64,000 bases of DNA, from NCBI RefSeq assembly GCF_001953355.1, contig NZ_MPIY01000001.1, positions 1 through 64,000 of the forward strand, in the 5' to 3' direction. Position numbers and translations under genes: made by a program. Source of the DNA: Polynucleobacter sphagniphilus (GTDB lineage Bacteria > Pseudomonadota > Gammaproteobacteria > Burkholderiales > Burkholderiaceae). How positions within the stretch are numbered: position 1 is the first letter of the stretch; each line of letters opens with the position of its first letter. The notes beneath the pieces are model-generated. The model did not search any database. It was not told the DNA's origin and saw nothing but the letters and a program-made list of their open reading frames with translations. Of the stretch, positions 41,878 to 49,817 are shown piece by piece.

Positions 41878-43811
41878 TGATGAAATTGAAGTCCGCTCTT
41901 CCTGTTCTGATTGCGGTTTTTGCCTTGCTAGGATTTTCAGTTGCAGTGCATAACCCGTACTATATTCATCTAGCTGAAACCATTTTGATTTATGTGATTC
42001 TATTGTTTGGCTTGGATATTGTGGTGGGTTATGTCGGCCAAGTTTCCCTCGGGCATGCTGGATTGTTTGGTATTGGTTCCTACACTGCTGGTGTTCTCTT
42101 TATGCACTTTGGGGCGCCTATTTGGATGACGATTCCCGCAGCTATTTTCGTTACAGCATTTTTTGGCGGCCTGTTGGCATTGCCTGCTCTGAAAGTGGTC
42201 GGCCCGTATTTGGCGATGGTGACTTTAGCATTCGGAACGATTGTCCAAATCTTGATTAATGAAATGACTTGGTTGACCGAGGGTCCCCTCGGTATTAAGT
42301 TGCCAAAACCAGAGTTATTTGGCAGCACCGCTACTGAGCTTGAGTATTTTTGGATAGTTGCGATTTTGATGCTCGCGAGTATGGTGGTGGTGGACCGTTT
42401 CTTAAAGTCACAAATGGGACGAGCATTCGAAGCTTTGCGTGACAGTCCCATTGCCTGTGACTGTATGGGCGTTTCCGTATATCGCTACAAAGTAATTGCT
42501 TTTGTTATAAGCGCTGGCTTTGCTGGCTTGGCCGGTTGTCTCTATGCTTATTCTGAGCAATATATTTCGCCAAATACTTATAACAATGAGTTGGCTGTGC
42601 TATTTCTATTGGCGATCATCATGGGAGGGCGGAAATCGCGCACAGGAGCCATTATTGGCGCCGCGATCATCGTTTTATTACCCAAGTTGCTAGATGATAT
42701 TCATCTGTTCCGCATCGTAGCGGCCACCATTGCAATTGCTATGATTGTTGGATCAATTATTGCGATTGGTAAAAAAATTACAAGCTTCAAGCGGGTCGCT
42801 ATTCCGCTGGCTGGCACGGTTGGCTTAGCTGTTTTTTCTTTTTGGCTTGATAGTATTGCTGACTGGCGCTTAAGTATTTTTGGGTTCATGATCCTGCTGG
42901 TTGTGTATTACCTTCAAGATGGCATTGTGGGATTCGCGAAGAACTTCTACTTTGCCCTCTCTGGTAAGACTAAGACAGCGCGCGGTGGAGTATCCATAGA
43001 AGGCGTAGATGAATCTGTTGGTTTTATTCGTGATGTTGGCGGTAAAAACATAGGGGCTGAGCTCCTTAAGGTTGACTCTGTTTTAATGCAGTTTGGTGGT
43101 TTGAAGGCTCTCAATAATGTCAGCTTAAGTATTAAACGTGGCACTATTCACGGCTTAATTGGCCCGAACGGCTCTGGTAAGAGCACGATGATGAATGTCT
43201 TGACTGGTATTTATATTCCAACTGCTGGCAACGTTTTGTATGCTGGCAAGAGTGTAGTTGGTAGCACCTCTTCGAATATTGCTTTATCAGGTATTGCACG
43301 TACCTTTCAGAATGTTCAGCTCTTTGGTGAAATGACTGCGCTACAGAACATCATGGTTGGACTGCACCATACCTTCAAATCTAATCTCATTGAGATTGGG
43401 TTGCACTTGCCTGCTTATTTAAAGGAAGAGCGAGAAGCGCGTAAGCGCGGTATGGCTTTATTGAAGTTTGTTGGACTTGAAGAGTTGGCCAATGAAGAGG
43501 CTCGTAATTTGCCATATGGTAAGCAGCGCCTTTTAGAGATTGCACGAGCCTTAGCCTTAGATCCAGAGCTTTTGCTTTTAGACGAGCCGGCAGCTGGCTT
43601 AACGGCGCCAGACATCAAAGAGTTGCTTCGTATTATTCGTAAGATCCGCGATAGCGGTGTGACCTTTATTTTGATTGAGCATCACATGGATGTGGTGATG
43701 TCGCTTTGCGATACCGTTTCTGTATTAGATTTTGGGCAGAAGATTGCAGAAGGCAAGCCAGCTGAAGTTCAGGCAGATGAAAAAGTGATTCATGCCTACT
43801 TAGGTGCTTAA
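41877..43811 (+). CDS. livM-livG: Fused LivM permease - LivG ATPase of the branched-chain amino-acid ABC transporter
   Basis: A 644-residue two-domain protein. Residues about 1-310 are a LivM permease (YVGQVSLGHAGLFGIGSYTA at about 52, ALRDSPIACDCMGVSVYRYK coupling helix at about 185). One or two extra helices and a linker follow (about 310-395), then a LivG ATPase: Walker A GLIGPNGSGKSTMMN (about 425), Q-loop TFQNVQLF, signature NLPYGKQRLLEIARAL (about 543), Walker B LLLLDEPAAGL (about 564), H-loop LIEHHMDVVM. In most bacteria these are two genes. All ATPase motifs are intact, so this is a functional fusion. Confidence 0.9.
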   Translation: MMKLKSALPVLIAVFALLGFSVAVHNPYYIHLAETILIYVILLFGLDIVVGYVGQVSLGHAGLFGIGSYTAGVLFMHFGAPIWMTIPAAIFVTAFFGGLLALPALKVVGPYLAMVTLAFGTIVQILINEMTWLTEGPLGIKLPKPELFGSTATELEYFWIVAILMLASMVVVDRFLKSQMGRAFEALRDSPIACDCMGVSVYRYKVIAFVISAGFAGLAGCLYAYSEQYISPNTYNNELAVLFLLAIIMGGRKSRTGAIIGAAIIVLLPKLLDDIHLFRIVAATIAIAMIVGSIIAIGKKITSFKRVAIPLAGTVGLAVFSFWLDSIADWRLSIFGFMILLVVYYLQDGIVGFAKNFYFALSGKTKTARGGVSIEGVDESVGFIRDVGGKNIGAELLKVDSVLMQFGGLKALNNVSLSIKRGTIHGLIGPNGSGKSTMMNVLTGIYIPTAGNVLYAGKSVVGSTSSNIALSGIARTFQNVQLFGEMTALQNIMVGLHHTFKSNLIEIGLHLPAYLKEEREARKRGMALLKFVGLEELANEEARNLPYGKQRLLEIARALALDPELLLLDEPAAGLTAPDIKELLRIIRKIRDSGVTFILIEHHMDVVMSLCDTVSVLDFGQKIAEGKPAEVQADEKVIHAYLGA

Positions 43812-43842
43812 TTACACGAACCTTATTGAATCGACAAACAAC

Positions 43843-44565
43843 ATGTTATCCATCAAAAATTTAGAAGCGGGCTATGGCAAAGTAAAGGTGCTCCATGGCA
43901 TCAGTATCGAGGTACCCAAGGGACAAGTGATCACGTTGATTGGCTCTAATGGTGCTGGTAAGACAACGACCATGCGCGCAATAACAGGCATGATTAAACC
44001 TACCGCTGGAGAGGTTACTCTAGGCGGTAAAGATATTGCAGGAGCTGATTCTCATGCGATTGCTCGCTTAGGTTTGGCGCACAGTCCCGAGGGGCGCCGC
44101 GTATTTACCAATATGACAATTACAGACAATCTTTTGCTTGGCGCGTTTCCTCGTTTGACCGGCAGTCGTACCAAGGGTGATGTGAAGCTTGATCTTGAGC
44201 GGGCTCTTGAAATGTTTCCGCGTCTAAAAGAGCGTCGTAACCAGCTTTCCGGCACCTTATCGGGTGGGGAGCAGCAAATGCTGGCAATGGCTCGTGCGGT
44301 AATGCTCAATCCCGAAGTGATTCTCTTGGATGAACCGTCAATGGGGCTTGCTCCAATTTTGGTTGAGGAGGTTTTTAAAATCATCTCAAACTTAAAGTCG
44401 CAGGGGGTCACAATGCTCCTGGTTGAGCAATTCGCGGCCGCTGCGCTGAATGTGGCTGATTATGGCTATGTGCTTGAAAATGGTAGGATTGCCGCTCATG
44501 GCCCCGCTCACGAGCTTAAAGATGATCCAGCGGTTAAGGCGGCTTATCTCGGTGGCAGCCACTAA
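43843..44565 (+). CDS. livF: Branched-chain amino-acid ABC transporter ATPase LivF
   Basis: A 240-residue ABC ATPase. Walker A is LIGSNGAGKTTTMRAI, the LivF-specific LAHSPEGRRVFTNMTITDNL follows, then signature LSGGEQQMLAMARAVM and Walker B VILLDEPSMGLAP, and LLVEQFAAAALNVADYGYVL. It pairs with the LivG half of the fusion. I chose ATG 43843, which begins MLSIKNLEAGYGKVKVLHG at the family's normal start; the GTG at 43804 would add 13 residues and overlap the fusion gene. Last transport gene of the operon. Confidence 0.9.
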   Translation: MLSIKNLEAGYGKVKVLHGISIEVPKGQVITLIGSNGAGKTTTMRAITGMIKPTAGEVTLGGKDIAGADSHAIARLGLAHSPEGRRVFTNMTITDNLLLGAFPRLTGSRTKGDVKLDLERALEMFPRLKERRNQLSGTLSGGEQQMLAMARAVMLNPEVILLDEPSMGLAPILVEEVFKIISNLKSQGVTMLLVEQFAAAALNVADYGYVLENGRIAAHGPAHELKDDPAVKAAYLGGSH

Positions 44566-44666
44566 CTCAATTTGGTTCTTTCATCCCGACTTGTATTAGC
44601 TAATCTTTTGATGCGATTTTTAATCAATCTCAGTAATTTCAATGGTAGAAAGTAATAGGACTAAAA

Positions 44667-45281
44667 ATGAAAAAAACTATATTTGCTTTAACAGTAGCCG
44701 TATTGAGTTTAAATGTGTTGGCCCAGGATCGCTTGCCAACGATTGCCCCGGAAAATTACACCCCCGAGCAAAAGCAGGCCGCAGATGAATTCATGGCGGC
44801 TAGAAAAAGAGCGGTCTTTGGTCCATTTGAGCCGCTGATGTACAGCCCTGAAGTGATGACACAGGCGCGTTCCATGGGTGATTATTTGCGTTACCACTCT
44901 GCCATTGGTAATACCCTAAGTGAGTTTGTGATCTTAATTTCTGCGCGTGAGTGGACTCAAGATTATGAGTGGTATGTGCATGCTCCAATCGCATTGGCTG
45001 CAGGTATTAGCGCAGATAAGATTGCGGCGATTAAAGAAGGTCGACGTCCTGAGAAGATGTCTAATGATGAAGAGATGGTCTATAACTTCTCAACTGAATT
45101 GCATCACAATAAGAGTGTTTCTGATGTGAGCTTCAAGCGCGTAGAGCAACGCTTTGGGAAAAAAGGCGTGGTTGACTTAACTGGAATCAATGCTTATTAC
45201 ACTTTGCTAGCAATGCAGATGAATGTGGCCCAATACCAAGCCCCAGGAAATGTACCTTTGCTGCCTAAGTTTCCAAATTAA
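44667..45281 (+). CDS. Exported carboxymuconolactone decarboxylase-like protein without cysteines
   Basis: A 204-residue member of the CMD/AhpD-like fold. It has a signal peptide (MKKTIFALTVAVLSLNVLAQ) and the conserved helices EFVILISAREWTQDYEWYVH (about residue 88) with HAPIALAAGISADKIAAIKEG. The family's CxxC redox pair is absent; there is no cysteine at all, so peroxidase activity of the AhpD kind is excluded and a decarboxylase-like or unknown role is more likely. It follows the liv operon by about 100 bases and may share its regulation. Its stop overlaps the convergent neighbour by four bases. Confidence 0.75.
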   Translation: MKKTIFALTVAVLSLNVLAQDRLPTIAPENYTPEQKQAADEFMAARKRAVFGPFEPLMYSPEVMTQARSMGDYLRYHSAIGNTLSEFVILISAREWTQDYEWYVHAPIALAAGISADKIAAIKEGRRPEKMSNDEEMVYNFSTELHHNKSVSDVSFKRVEQRFGKKGVVDLTGINAYYTLLAMQMNVAQYQAPGNVPLLPKFPN

Positions 45282-45710
45282 GCCCTACGTCTTAGTGCGT
45301 GTAAGCAAAATAGAGAAAAGAACAGCATACCCACTGACCAGTGGGTCTGAATAGCCTTCTCTCGAAAGGCTTCTGGACCGTAATAGAGTAGGAGTCCAGT
45401 AATCATGAGGATGAGTAATGCGAGGAGCTGAGTGATGCCGCTCAGCCTTTTTTTGTTTTGCTCTCCAGCCAGCCTTAATGTGAAAAGTCAGGACTGATCC
45501 TAATCCCATGATCGCAAACACTGCCGTACTGCCGTGTAAGCTCAGCATAGTGTGGCCGCCAAAAATTTTCTTTTGTAAGTCAAATAGATCACTCAATAAA
45601 TAAGCAATACCGCTAAGAGAGCAGCTGAGCATGCTCGTAAGTATGAGGACTTTTTGCCAGCCAGGCATCATACCTACAGTTCTTTTACTGACATGGTTGA
45701 TATTTTTCAT
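45278..45710 (-). pseudogene. Four-helix membrane protein of the flavin cluster, broken by a one-base insertion
   Basis: From ATG 45710 the frame encodes two helices (VLILTSMLSCSLSGIAYLL, SLHGSTAVFAIMGLGSVLTF) and GWRAKQKK, then enters a non-membrane tail to a stop at 45285. In another frame the coherent continuation is RLSGITQLLALLILMITGLL, then LYYGPEAFREKAIQTHWSVG and MLFFSLFCLHALRRRA, ending TAA at 45278. The break is in a run of seven A (T on plus, 45448-45454): one base fewer restores a four-helix protein. It resembles small cytochrome-b-like or DUF4405 membrane proteins that pair with flavinylated partners. Mutation, sequencing error and slippage are all possible. Confidence 0.6.
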
Positions 45711-46540
45711 GCGGCGATTCGAATGGCTTTCGCCTTGAAATGATCAAAGCAGGCATGATGCGCATTTTCAGAAAGAATAAATACTTTTGTCAGCGCATCT
45801 GCGTAGATACACTCTTGGGCTAGCACTGAATAGGATCCTAAAAATTCGTGATGAATCTGCTCGAGTGAATTTGCAGTGGGGTTGATGATATGACTAGGAA
45901 AGCAGGAGTCTCTTCTTGCAAAATAAAGTCCGCTAGTTGCGATTGCACCATTTTGCAATTTCCCAATGTCGATTGGTGGCCTGCGACCCTCGGGATCTCG
46001 CAGAAAAATAGTTTCAGCTGCATCGCCAAAGACTCTTAAATCACCGCCAGCATTGACTACACCTCCTGCAATTCCGCCTGATTGCAATATTTGAACTGCT
46101 TGATCTACTGCAAATCCTTTAGCAATTCCACCAAGGTCAAGCCGAATAGGGCGCCGAGAATAAATGAGATGTGGTTCAAGAAATTCTAAATCGTCAAGAC
46201 CACCAAAATGAATTTGCTCTAAGGAAAGATGTTGGGGCAATAAACCTGTCGCAATGAGTCTATGCCCAATGCCACAATCAAATAATCCCCTCGAGTGATG
46301 ATGAATATTCTTTGCAGCGAGGAGAACTTGAGCGGTCCATGGGTGAATCTGAATAGGGCGCAGATGCGCCGCATGATTTATTTTAGAAAGCTCACTTTGA
46401 TGCTGATGAAACCCCATTAACTTTTGTACTAACTCTATTGATACAAATGCTTCGGATATCAGTTCCATGTGGAATGCCTCCATATGATCTTTAATCTCAA
46501 TCTCTACAAACGTGCCTAGTAAAGGCCTGCATCGTCTCAT
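45707..46540 (-). CDS. apbE: FAD:protein FMN transferase (ApbE)
   Basis: A 277-residue ApbE enzyme that attaches FMN to a threonine of target proteins in the periplasm, using FAD and magnesium. It starts MRRCRPLLGTFVEIEI, has IDLGGIAKGFAVDQAVQIL (about residue 133) and GGVVNAGGDLRVFG (about 158), and the metal-binding C-terminal LAQECIYADALTKVF (about 241). No clear lipobox or signal peptide, so it may act as translocated by an unusual N-terminus or in the cytoplasm. The likely substrate is the FMN-binding protein encoded next, whose gene overlaps by four bases. Confidence 0.9.
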   Translation of the reverse strand: MRRCRPLLGTFVEIEIKDHMEAFHMELISEAFVSIELVQKLMGFHQHQSELSKINHAAHLRPIQIHPWTAQVLLAAKNIHHHSRGLFDCGIGHRLIATGLLPQHLSLEQIHFGGLDDLEFLEPHLIYSRRPIRLDLGGIAKGFAVDQAVQILQSGGIAGGVVNAGGDLRVFGDAAETIFLRDPEGRRPPIDIGKLQNGAIATSGLYFARRDSCFPSHIINPTANSLEQIHHEFLGSYSVLAQECIYADALTKVFILSENAHHACFDHFKAKAIRIAA

Positions 46541-47085
46541 TTGGTTTTGGAAGATTGCTCTTTGAGAGCGAGCTCGTAGAGCATGACAACTCTCTTGACA
46601 CCATCGGTCAAATGCTTGCAGGAGAGGGTAGCACCACCAATGTTTTGAATATCTTGATTGAGTTTGATGGGATCATTTGCTTGCTTCCCAATGAATTGTT
46701 TGCGCCAAGCGGGATCAGCTACTTCATAGCCATATGACTCAACATACTCCAGAATCTCAACACCTAAAATTGCCCCGCTTGGGCTCAAAGCCACCGCGTA
46801 TTGAATCATTTCGTGTTTACCCACCACCTCGTCCACCACAAACCAACTCCCATCCTTTGCTTTCCAGATTCGATCCCCTTGAAAGGGGTGTCGAATACTT
46901 GAAGCTAAGCGCAATTTTTCCTGCAGGCCCTTGCTGATTAAGATGGGTGATTGCGTAAGCAATTGATTGGGCAAGAGTAAGACTTGCGCCTGCTCAATTG
47001 ATACATAGATTTTGGCTTGCGAGGTGATCGGCGCTGCTAAAGCAGCAATTCCAAGCAAGCTGATCGTGTGAGGGTGCCAATTCAT
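46537..47085 (-). CDS. Exported FMN-binding domain protein (covalent flavin carrier)
   Basis: A 182-residue protein with a signal peptide (to about ALAAPITSQA) and an FMN_bind domain. It contains ILGVEILEYVESYGYEVADP (about residue 105) and the flavinylation motif IGGATLSCKHLTDGVKRVV (about 148), whose threonine in GAT is the expected FMN attachment site. It would carry electrons outside the cytoplasmic membrane. ApbE is encoded just downstream and an outer-membrane barrel just upstream, all one run. Partner reductase not identified in the window. Confidence 0.85.
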   Translation of the reverse strand: MNWHPHTISLLGIAALAAPITSQAKIYVSIEQAQVLLLPNQLLTQSPILISKGLQEKLRLASSIRHPFQGDRIWKAKDGSWFVVDEVVGKHEMIQYAVALSPSGAILGVEILEYVESYGYEVADPAWRKQFIGKQANDPIKLNQDIQNIGGATLSCKHLTDGVKRVVMLYELALKEQSSKTK

Positions 47086-47097
47086 TGGATTAATTTG

Positions 47098-48021
47098 TTA
47101 ATTGAGAGGAAAGCCTACCTTCACGATGAACTCATTGACTGAGTGACTATCCCAGACACGTGCGCCGGAGCATTCCGCTTCACCGCCACCCATGCAGGTT
47201 CCGCCTGCAAGCTGATAGCGCCATGCGCCAGTGATCCACCAATCTTTACTGGCATAGTGAATATTAGGACCAAGAAATGTTGCTCTTTGAACTTGGTTTT
47301 TTAAGTTCAGTTCTGAGTAATCATTATGAAAGCGCGCCTCCACACCAGCAGACCACTTCGGGGCAAAGCGATAGCTTGCACCCACTAAAAAATCTAACAT
47401 CGATTCTGGAACATTGCCATTCTCTATAAATTTGAGGCGCTCATTTGCTGCAACGATATTGCCTGCCAAAATGAGTCGATCATCAATAAAATTCGATTGC
47501 AATAGCACTCTTGCTTCGAGCTCGTCCTTATTCTTACCCCATGTTGGCTCTAGGTATAAACCGAGACCCACAGGAGATGTCACTGGATTGGTGATGCGGT
47601 AAATTGCTTCCAGAGATCCGCCCTCTAAACCTCCTTTTCTGTAGGGAGTTGCTGGATCATGGCTTGAAGGTACGCCGTACCCTCCCGTACAGCTTGATGC
47701 CTCTTCGCACGCTTCGGGGTTGGTGTAGTTTTGGTTAGCGCTTGTGAAGTAGGAATTGACGTAGCCTGCAAGCTGCAGATCATTCGTGGCGCCATATTCC
47801 AGCTCTGTTCTGGCCGTCCAGGCATCATAGTTTCCGGCTGCTTGCTGTTGATTTAATTGCAGGCGCTGTTCAAATTCCCACTTCCCTTGGGGTTGAAGGT
47901 CTAGGGTATAAATCCAACCAAAAGCACCTTCACCAGCATAGGCAAAGGAAAAGCTGAGGGCGGTAGCAATTAAGAGGCAAAACGTGAGTAGTCTTTTGAT
48001 GGTTAATTTCATGGTCTTCAT
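47098..48021 (-). CDS. Outer-membrane beta-barrel protein (DUF6662-like)
   Basis: A 307-residue exported protein with signal peptide ending near SFSFAYA. The mature part opens GEGAFGWIYTLDLQPQGKWE and continues in alternating strands (FEQRLQLNQQQAAG, TARTELEYGATNDLQLAGYV), the pattern of barrel proteins found with ApbE/FMN_bind genes. A pair of cysteines near CEEASSCTGGYG and another in CMGGGEAECSG may form disulfides. It probably acts in the outer membrane for transport of a metal or electrons; not proven. First gene of the flavin cluster, behind a Fur-like site. Confidence 0.65.
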   Translation of the reverse strand: MKTMKLTIKRLLTFCLLIATALSFSFAYAGEGAFGWIYTLDLQPQGKWEFEQRLQLNQQQAAGNYDAWTARTELEYGATNDLQLAGYVNSYFTSANQNYTNPEACEEASSCTGGYGVPSSHDPATPYRKGGLEGGSLEAIYRITNPVTSPVGLGLYLEPTWGKNKDELEARVLLQSNFIDDRLILAGNIVAANERLKFIENGNVPESMLDFLVGASYRFAPKWSAGVEARFHNDYSELNLKNQVQRATFLGPNIHYASKDWWITGAWRYQLAGGTCMGGGEAECSGARVWDSHSVNEFIVKVGFPLN

Positions 48022-48051
48022 TTGATGGTGGTGATTAATTCTATTAATCTA

Positions 48052-48070
48052 AATAGTAATCATTCTCATT
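48052..48070. promoter_or_regulatory. Fur-box-like site before the flavin cluster
   Basis: AATAGTAATCATTCTCATT, symmetrical about the central C in AAT-C-ATT, agrees with the usual 19-base Fur consensus at about 12 of 19 positions and has the common right half ATCATTCTCATT. It lies 31 bases upstream of the barrel-protein start (48021, minus strand). Iron control is inferred. Confidence 0.45.
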
Positions 48071-48153
48071 AAAATAAAAAACCATGAGTTGCAAATTGGA
48101 TCAGCCTGTAGGGCTTATGAAGATTGCCTGGGTGGACTTGTTATATTGGCTGC

Positions 48154-48393
48154 ATGAACCCAGAAGCACTTGAAAAGCTTGTAACCATGAAGATGCCTTT
48201 TGGTAAGTACGCAGGACGTTATCTTGCGGATTTACCAGGCAACTATCTAGCCTGGTTTGCGCGTGAGGGTTTTCCGAAAAGTGAGTTGGGGCAGTTACTC
48301 GAGTTGATGCACACTCTGGATCACAATGGTCTGCGTGGCTTACTCGCTCCAATACAGCGTGCACATGGTGTTAGTACCCGTATCCATCCTTAA
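48154..48393 (+). CDS. DUF3820 family protein
   Basis: A 79-residue protein matching DUF3820: MKMPFGKYAGRYLADLPGNY followed by LAWFAREGFPKSELGQLLEL. This short domain is also found in exonuclease-like and putative quorum-sensing-regulator proteins; the biochemical function is unknown. I set the start at ATG 48154, ahead of NPEALEKLVTMKMPFGKY; an extension upstream (48124) lacks the family pattern. Confidence 0.75.
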   Translation: MNPEALEKLVTMKMPFGKYAGRYLADLPGNYLAWFAREGFPKSELGQLLELMHTLDHNGLRGLLAPIQRAHGVSTRIHP

Positions 48394-48415
48394 AGATTGG
48401 GTGTGGCGTCAGTCG

Positions 48416-49423
48416 TTATTTTTGGTGAACAATCACACTAACCCGATTACGTTCATTTTGAACAGTTGATGAGGCAGGTGGACTATTTTGTGTGAGCTCA
48501 ATCCGCACGCCATTGTCTGTCTCAAGTGCTGCTGCAATCCGCTTTGCTAAATCTGCGTTTTGGTCATATTCAATCTGAATGCGCGCTACCTTGCCTGCTT
48601 TGATGTGTGCGTTTAACTCATCCACCTTTTTAGTGGCGTAGACATCAAAAAAGACGGGATACCAGCCACCCACAGTGTGGGCTGGTTTTATTGCATTTGA
48701 TTTTGTTTCGACTAAGGGTAGATGAAAATCAATACCGGTTCTTTCAACTAATTCTGAGTAGCTAATAGGCGGAGTCATGTGCGCCTCATTGGTATTGTCA
48801 ATCCAAAATGCCCATGCTCGTTTAGTGCTGGAGTCGAACACCAACTTATATAAATGGCTGGGAATGGTGACTTTATTCGAACCAATGTTGCCTAAGTCTC
48901 CCGTCGAACCTGTAAATACATAGACATCACTATGCGCTCTTTTAACGTAATGGCGGGTAGGCTCTTCAACCTGCTTGGCCCAGATGCCTTGATTATTTAA
49001 ACGCGCCTGCGGCATCATATTGGCTAGGGAGAAGGACTGAGCCATCCCTTTTTCAGTATGCATGTCACCTGCCGGAACATTGTGGCCGCGATCGTAGCCG
49101 CTACCGCGGTAATCTGTAAGAAGAGCCCGCTCACTGCGAGGAAGTCTTGCCTCTTCATAAAATCGGTTACTCCTACGGGGGTGTTTACCTTGAAATTGCT
49201 CTGCGTTCAAACGTTCAACGGTATAGATCGGTTTCTTATCTATTGGAGAGTAATAGACTGCAAAATCATCAAAGCAGAGGTCTTTGCCAATCTGGGAGCT
49301 TGATGGAATTTGCTGGTTAGGAAAAAATTGCGCGCATCCTTCAAAGAGGGCAAATGCACTGAGTGGAGCAAAAAGTGCTGCCAATAAGATTGTTTTAGCG
49401 GTCAATCGAAGAGTCAATTTCAT
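48416..49423 (-). CDS. Secreted DNA/RNA non-specific endonuclease (His-Me finger)
   Basis: A 335-residue nuclease of the NUC1/Serratia family. It has a signal peptide (cleavage after LSAFA), then FDDFAVYYSPIDKKPIYTVE and the catalytic GSGYDRGHNVPAGDMHTEKG (about residue 110) with the DRGH histidine, then SLANMMPQARLNNQGIWAKQ (about 131) with the metal-binding asparagine. It would degrade DNA or RNA in the periplasm or outside the cell, for nutrient scavenging or defence. The last 80 residues are not typical of the family. Confidence 0.85.
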   Translation of the reverse strand: MKLTLRLTAKTILLAALFAPLSAFALFEGCAQFFPNQQIPSSSQIGKDLCFDDFAVYYSPIDKKPIYTVERLNAEQFQGKHPRRSNRFYEEARLPRSERALLTDYRGSGYDRGHNVPAGDMHTEKGMAQSFSLANMMPQARLNNQGIWAKQVEEPTRHYVKRAHSDVYVFTGSTGDLGNIGSNKVTIPSHLYKLVFDSSTKRAWAFWIDNTNEAHMTPPISYSELVERTGIDFHLPLVETKSNAIKPAHTVGGWYPVFFDVYATKKVDELNAHIKAGKVARIQIEYDQNADLAKRIAAALETDNGVRIELTQNSPPASSTVQNERNRVSVIVHQK

Positions 49424-49817
49424 ATTTCACCAGTGTAGGCTGTGAGTCTATTCAATGCCATCACCCGTAGGCAATTTCTACTACCAGTAGAGCGACTGTG
49501 TGGCGCCAAACACTAGATGTACGGTTTAGAAATCTTTTTTTTGCAGCGAAATTGCAAATAAAGGAGATTTTGAGCGATTTTTTATAGCATGAAATTGGTG
49601 ACCACTAACTTTTATAAGTATCTGATTTAAATGAAATTAATTAAGTAAGAGGTTCATTCATTCGGCTTAATGCTAAAAATGAGACTCATAAGTTATTAAA
49701 AGTACCCCTCTTATTCTTGACTTGATATAAGAACTTTCTTAGGATGACCCATGTTTTTAACTTATTGCATTGCAGCATAAATCAGCAGTTTGATTTTTGG
49801 GTAATGCAACAGACTGA
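49424..49817. other. Intergenic stretch with no recognised gene
   Basis: About 390 bases between the divergent nuclease and lytic transglycosylase genes. No reading frame with a ribosome site and no clear RNA gene is seen. It presumably holds the promoters of both flanking genes. AT-rich segments around 49530-49690 are not repeated elsewhere in the window. Confidence 0.35.

Noticed and set aside
45448..45456. A programmed -1 ribosomal frameshift at the A AAA AAG sequence in the flavin-cluster membrane gene.
   Set aside because: A -1 shift leads at once to TGA; the meaningful continuation needs a +1 change, so an extra base in the A run fits better than dnaX-type frameshifting.
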